From an uncultured Bacilli bacterium (GTDB taxonomy: Bacteria; Bacillota_I; Bacilli_A; RF39; UBA660): a stretch of DNA of 22,228 nucleotides. The number at the start of each line of letters is the position of its first letter. The stretch's first letter is position 1. Shown here in pieces: positions 21,856 to 22,228 of this stretch. The DNA is taken from contig CAKPPI010000012.1 in the NCBI GenBank assembly GCA_934177545.1, positions 1 to 22,228 on the forward strand, written 5' to 3'. A model generated the notes under the pieces. The model did no database searches and was not told the DNA's origin. It saw nothing but the letters and a program-made list of their open reading frames with translations. The position numbers were made by a program, and so were the translations under genes.

Positions 21856-21864
21856 TACTTATGC

Positions 21865-21892
21865 TTGGAGAATACTAAATTCATAATATAAT
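21865..21892 (+). promoter_or_regulatory. promoter of tnpA
   Basis: TTGGAG (21865-21870), 16 bases, TATAAT (21887-21892), 31 bases before the tnpA start. Confidence 0.6.
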
Positions 21893-21923
21893 AAAGTCAG
21901 TCGATAAAGAAAGGTGATATGCG

Positions 21924-22228
21924 ATGGAATTAGATAATAATGCACATTCAGTATTTTTGATGCACTATCATCTTGTACTTGTTGTAAAATACCGCAGAAA
22001 AGTATTTGATGACCGCATATCGGATAGAGCAAAGGAAATATTTGAGTACATATCACCGAAATACAATATTACATTACAAGAATGGAACCACGATAAAGAT
22101 TATGTACATATTCTCTTCAAAGCACATCCGAATACAGAAATAAGCAAATTCATAAACGCATACAAAAGTGCGAGCAGTAGACTTTTGAAGAAAGAATTTC
22201 CGCAAATACGTCAAAAGCTTTGGAAAGA
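21924..22228 (+). CDS. tnpA: IS200/IS605 family transposase TnpA (partial, runs off the window)
   Basis: The first 101 codons of a Y1 single-strand transposase that cuts and joins the element as a DNA circle. Clear family signs are MHYHLVLVVKYRRKVF near the start, LQEWNHDKDYVHILFKAHPN and ISKFINAYKSASSRLLKKEF. The metal-binding HUH motif normally reads His-x-His; here it is Tyr-Val-His, so one ligand may be replaced. The catalytic tyrosine lies beyond the window. ATG 21924 follows an AAAGGTGAT site. The gene uses more G and C at third positions (CCG, CGC, AGC, GCG) than the chromosomal genes before it, which fits recent arrival. A tnpB may follow outside the window. Confidence 0.88.
   Translation, partial: MELDNNAHSVFLMHYHLVLVVKYRRKVFDDRISDRAKEIFEYISPKYNITLQEWNHDKDYVHILFKAHPNTEISKFINAYKSASSRLLKKEFPQIRQKLWK

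Noticed and set aside
21859..22056. Minus-strand ORF over the tnpA start
   Set aside because: It is opposite to a clear transposase coding frame and its own promoter.

Overview
This is an AT-rich, densely coded stretch from a spore-forming, low-GC member of the Firmicutes (Bacilli/Erysipelotrichia-like, probably host-associated). The evidence is the gene content: IreB, RuvX, DUF1292, MltG and TrmR in an order like the Bacillus yrzL-yrrK-yrzB-yrrL-yrrM block; the sporulation genes spoIIIAH, gerE and gerM; and the YmfF/YmfH protease pair. TGA is used as a stop, so the standard bacterial code applies. The common ribosome site is AGGTGA. Its GTG often lies in frame upstream of the true start, so several starts here are placed 9 bases downstream of the longest possible ORF.

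Region by region. (1) 1-551: greA behind a leader with a perfect 9-bp hairpin. (2) 552-1211: a hairpin-rich intergenic RNA ending in a terminator, followed by a broken gene that resembles the toxin of a type III (CptIN-type) toxin-antitoxin system. The reading frame breaks at a T7 run that forms the heptamer T TTT TTA. (3) 1218-1580, minus strand: a small TIGR04086-type membrane protein. (4) 1629-9719: one long apparent transcription unit, ireB-ruvX-DUF1292-mltG-trmR followed by two copies of a two-gene module (a two-TM-anchored peptidoglycan hydrolase plus a single-TM exported protein) with a short-chain dehydrogenase gene between them, ending with a YnbB-like PLP enzyme. The hydrolases share one membrane domain but carry different catalytic domains (Amidase_3 and CHAP).

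(5) 9775-11565: spoIIIAH, gerE and gerM, with a sigma-K-like promoter before gerE. (6) 11624-17058: two secreted proteins sharing a TasA/CalY-like domain, one extended by twelve 26-residue BspA-type repeats. Between them lie a rhodanese, rmuC, a small two-TM protein, a DUF3603 protein and a lipoprotein. (7) 17149-20449: deoD and the overlapping peptidase-family pair ymfF-ymfH. (8) 20450-22228: a mosaic mobile-element region. It has the head of a tnpB gene with its promoter, a protein-kinase-like gene starting 2 bases after that fragment, a scrap of a DUF4143 ATPase gene, and the start of an IS200/IS605 tnpA that runs off the window.

No tRNA, rRNA or CRISPR array was seen. The most interesting items are the frameshifted type III toxin locus, the duplicated hydrolase modules with swapped catalytic domains, and the kinase-like gene grafted onto a tnpB head.
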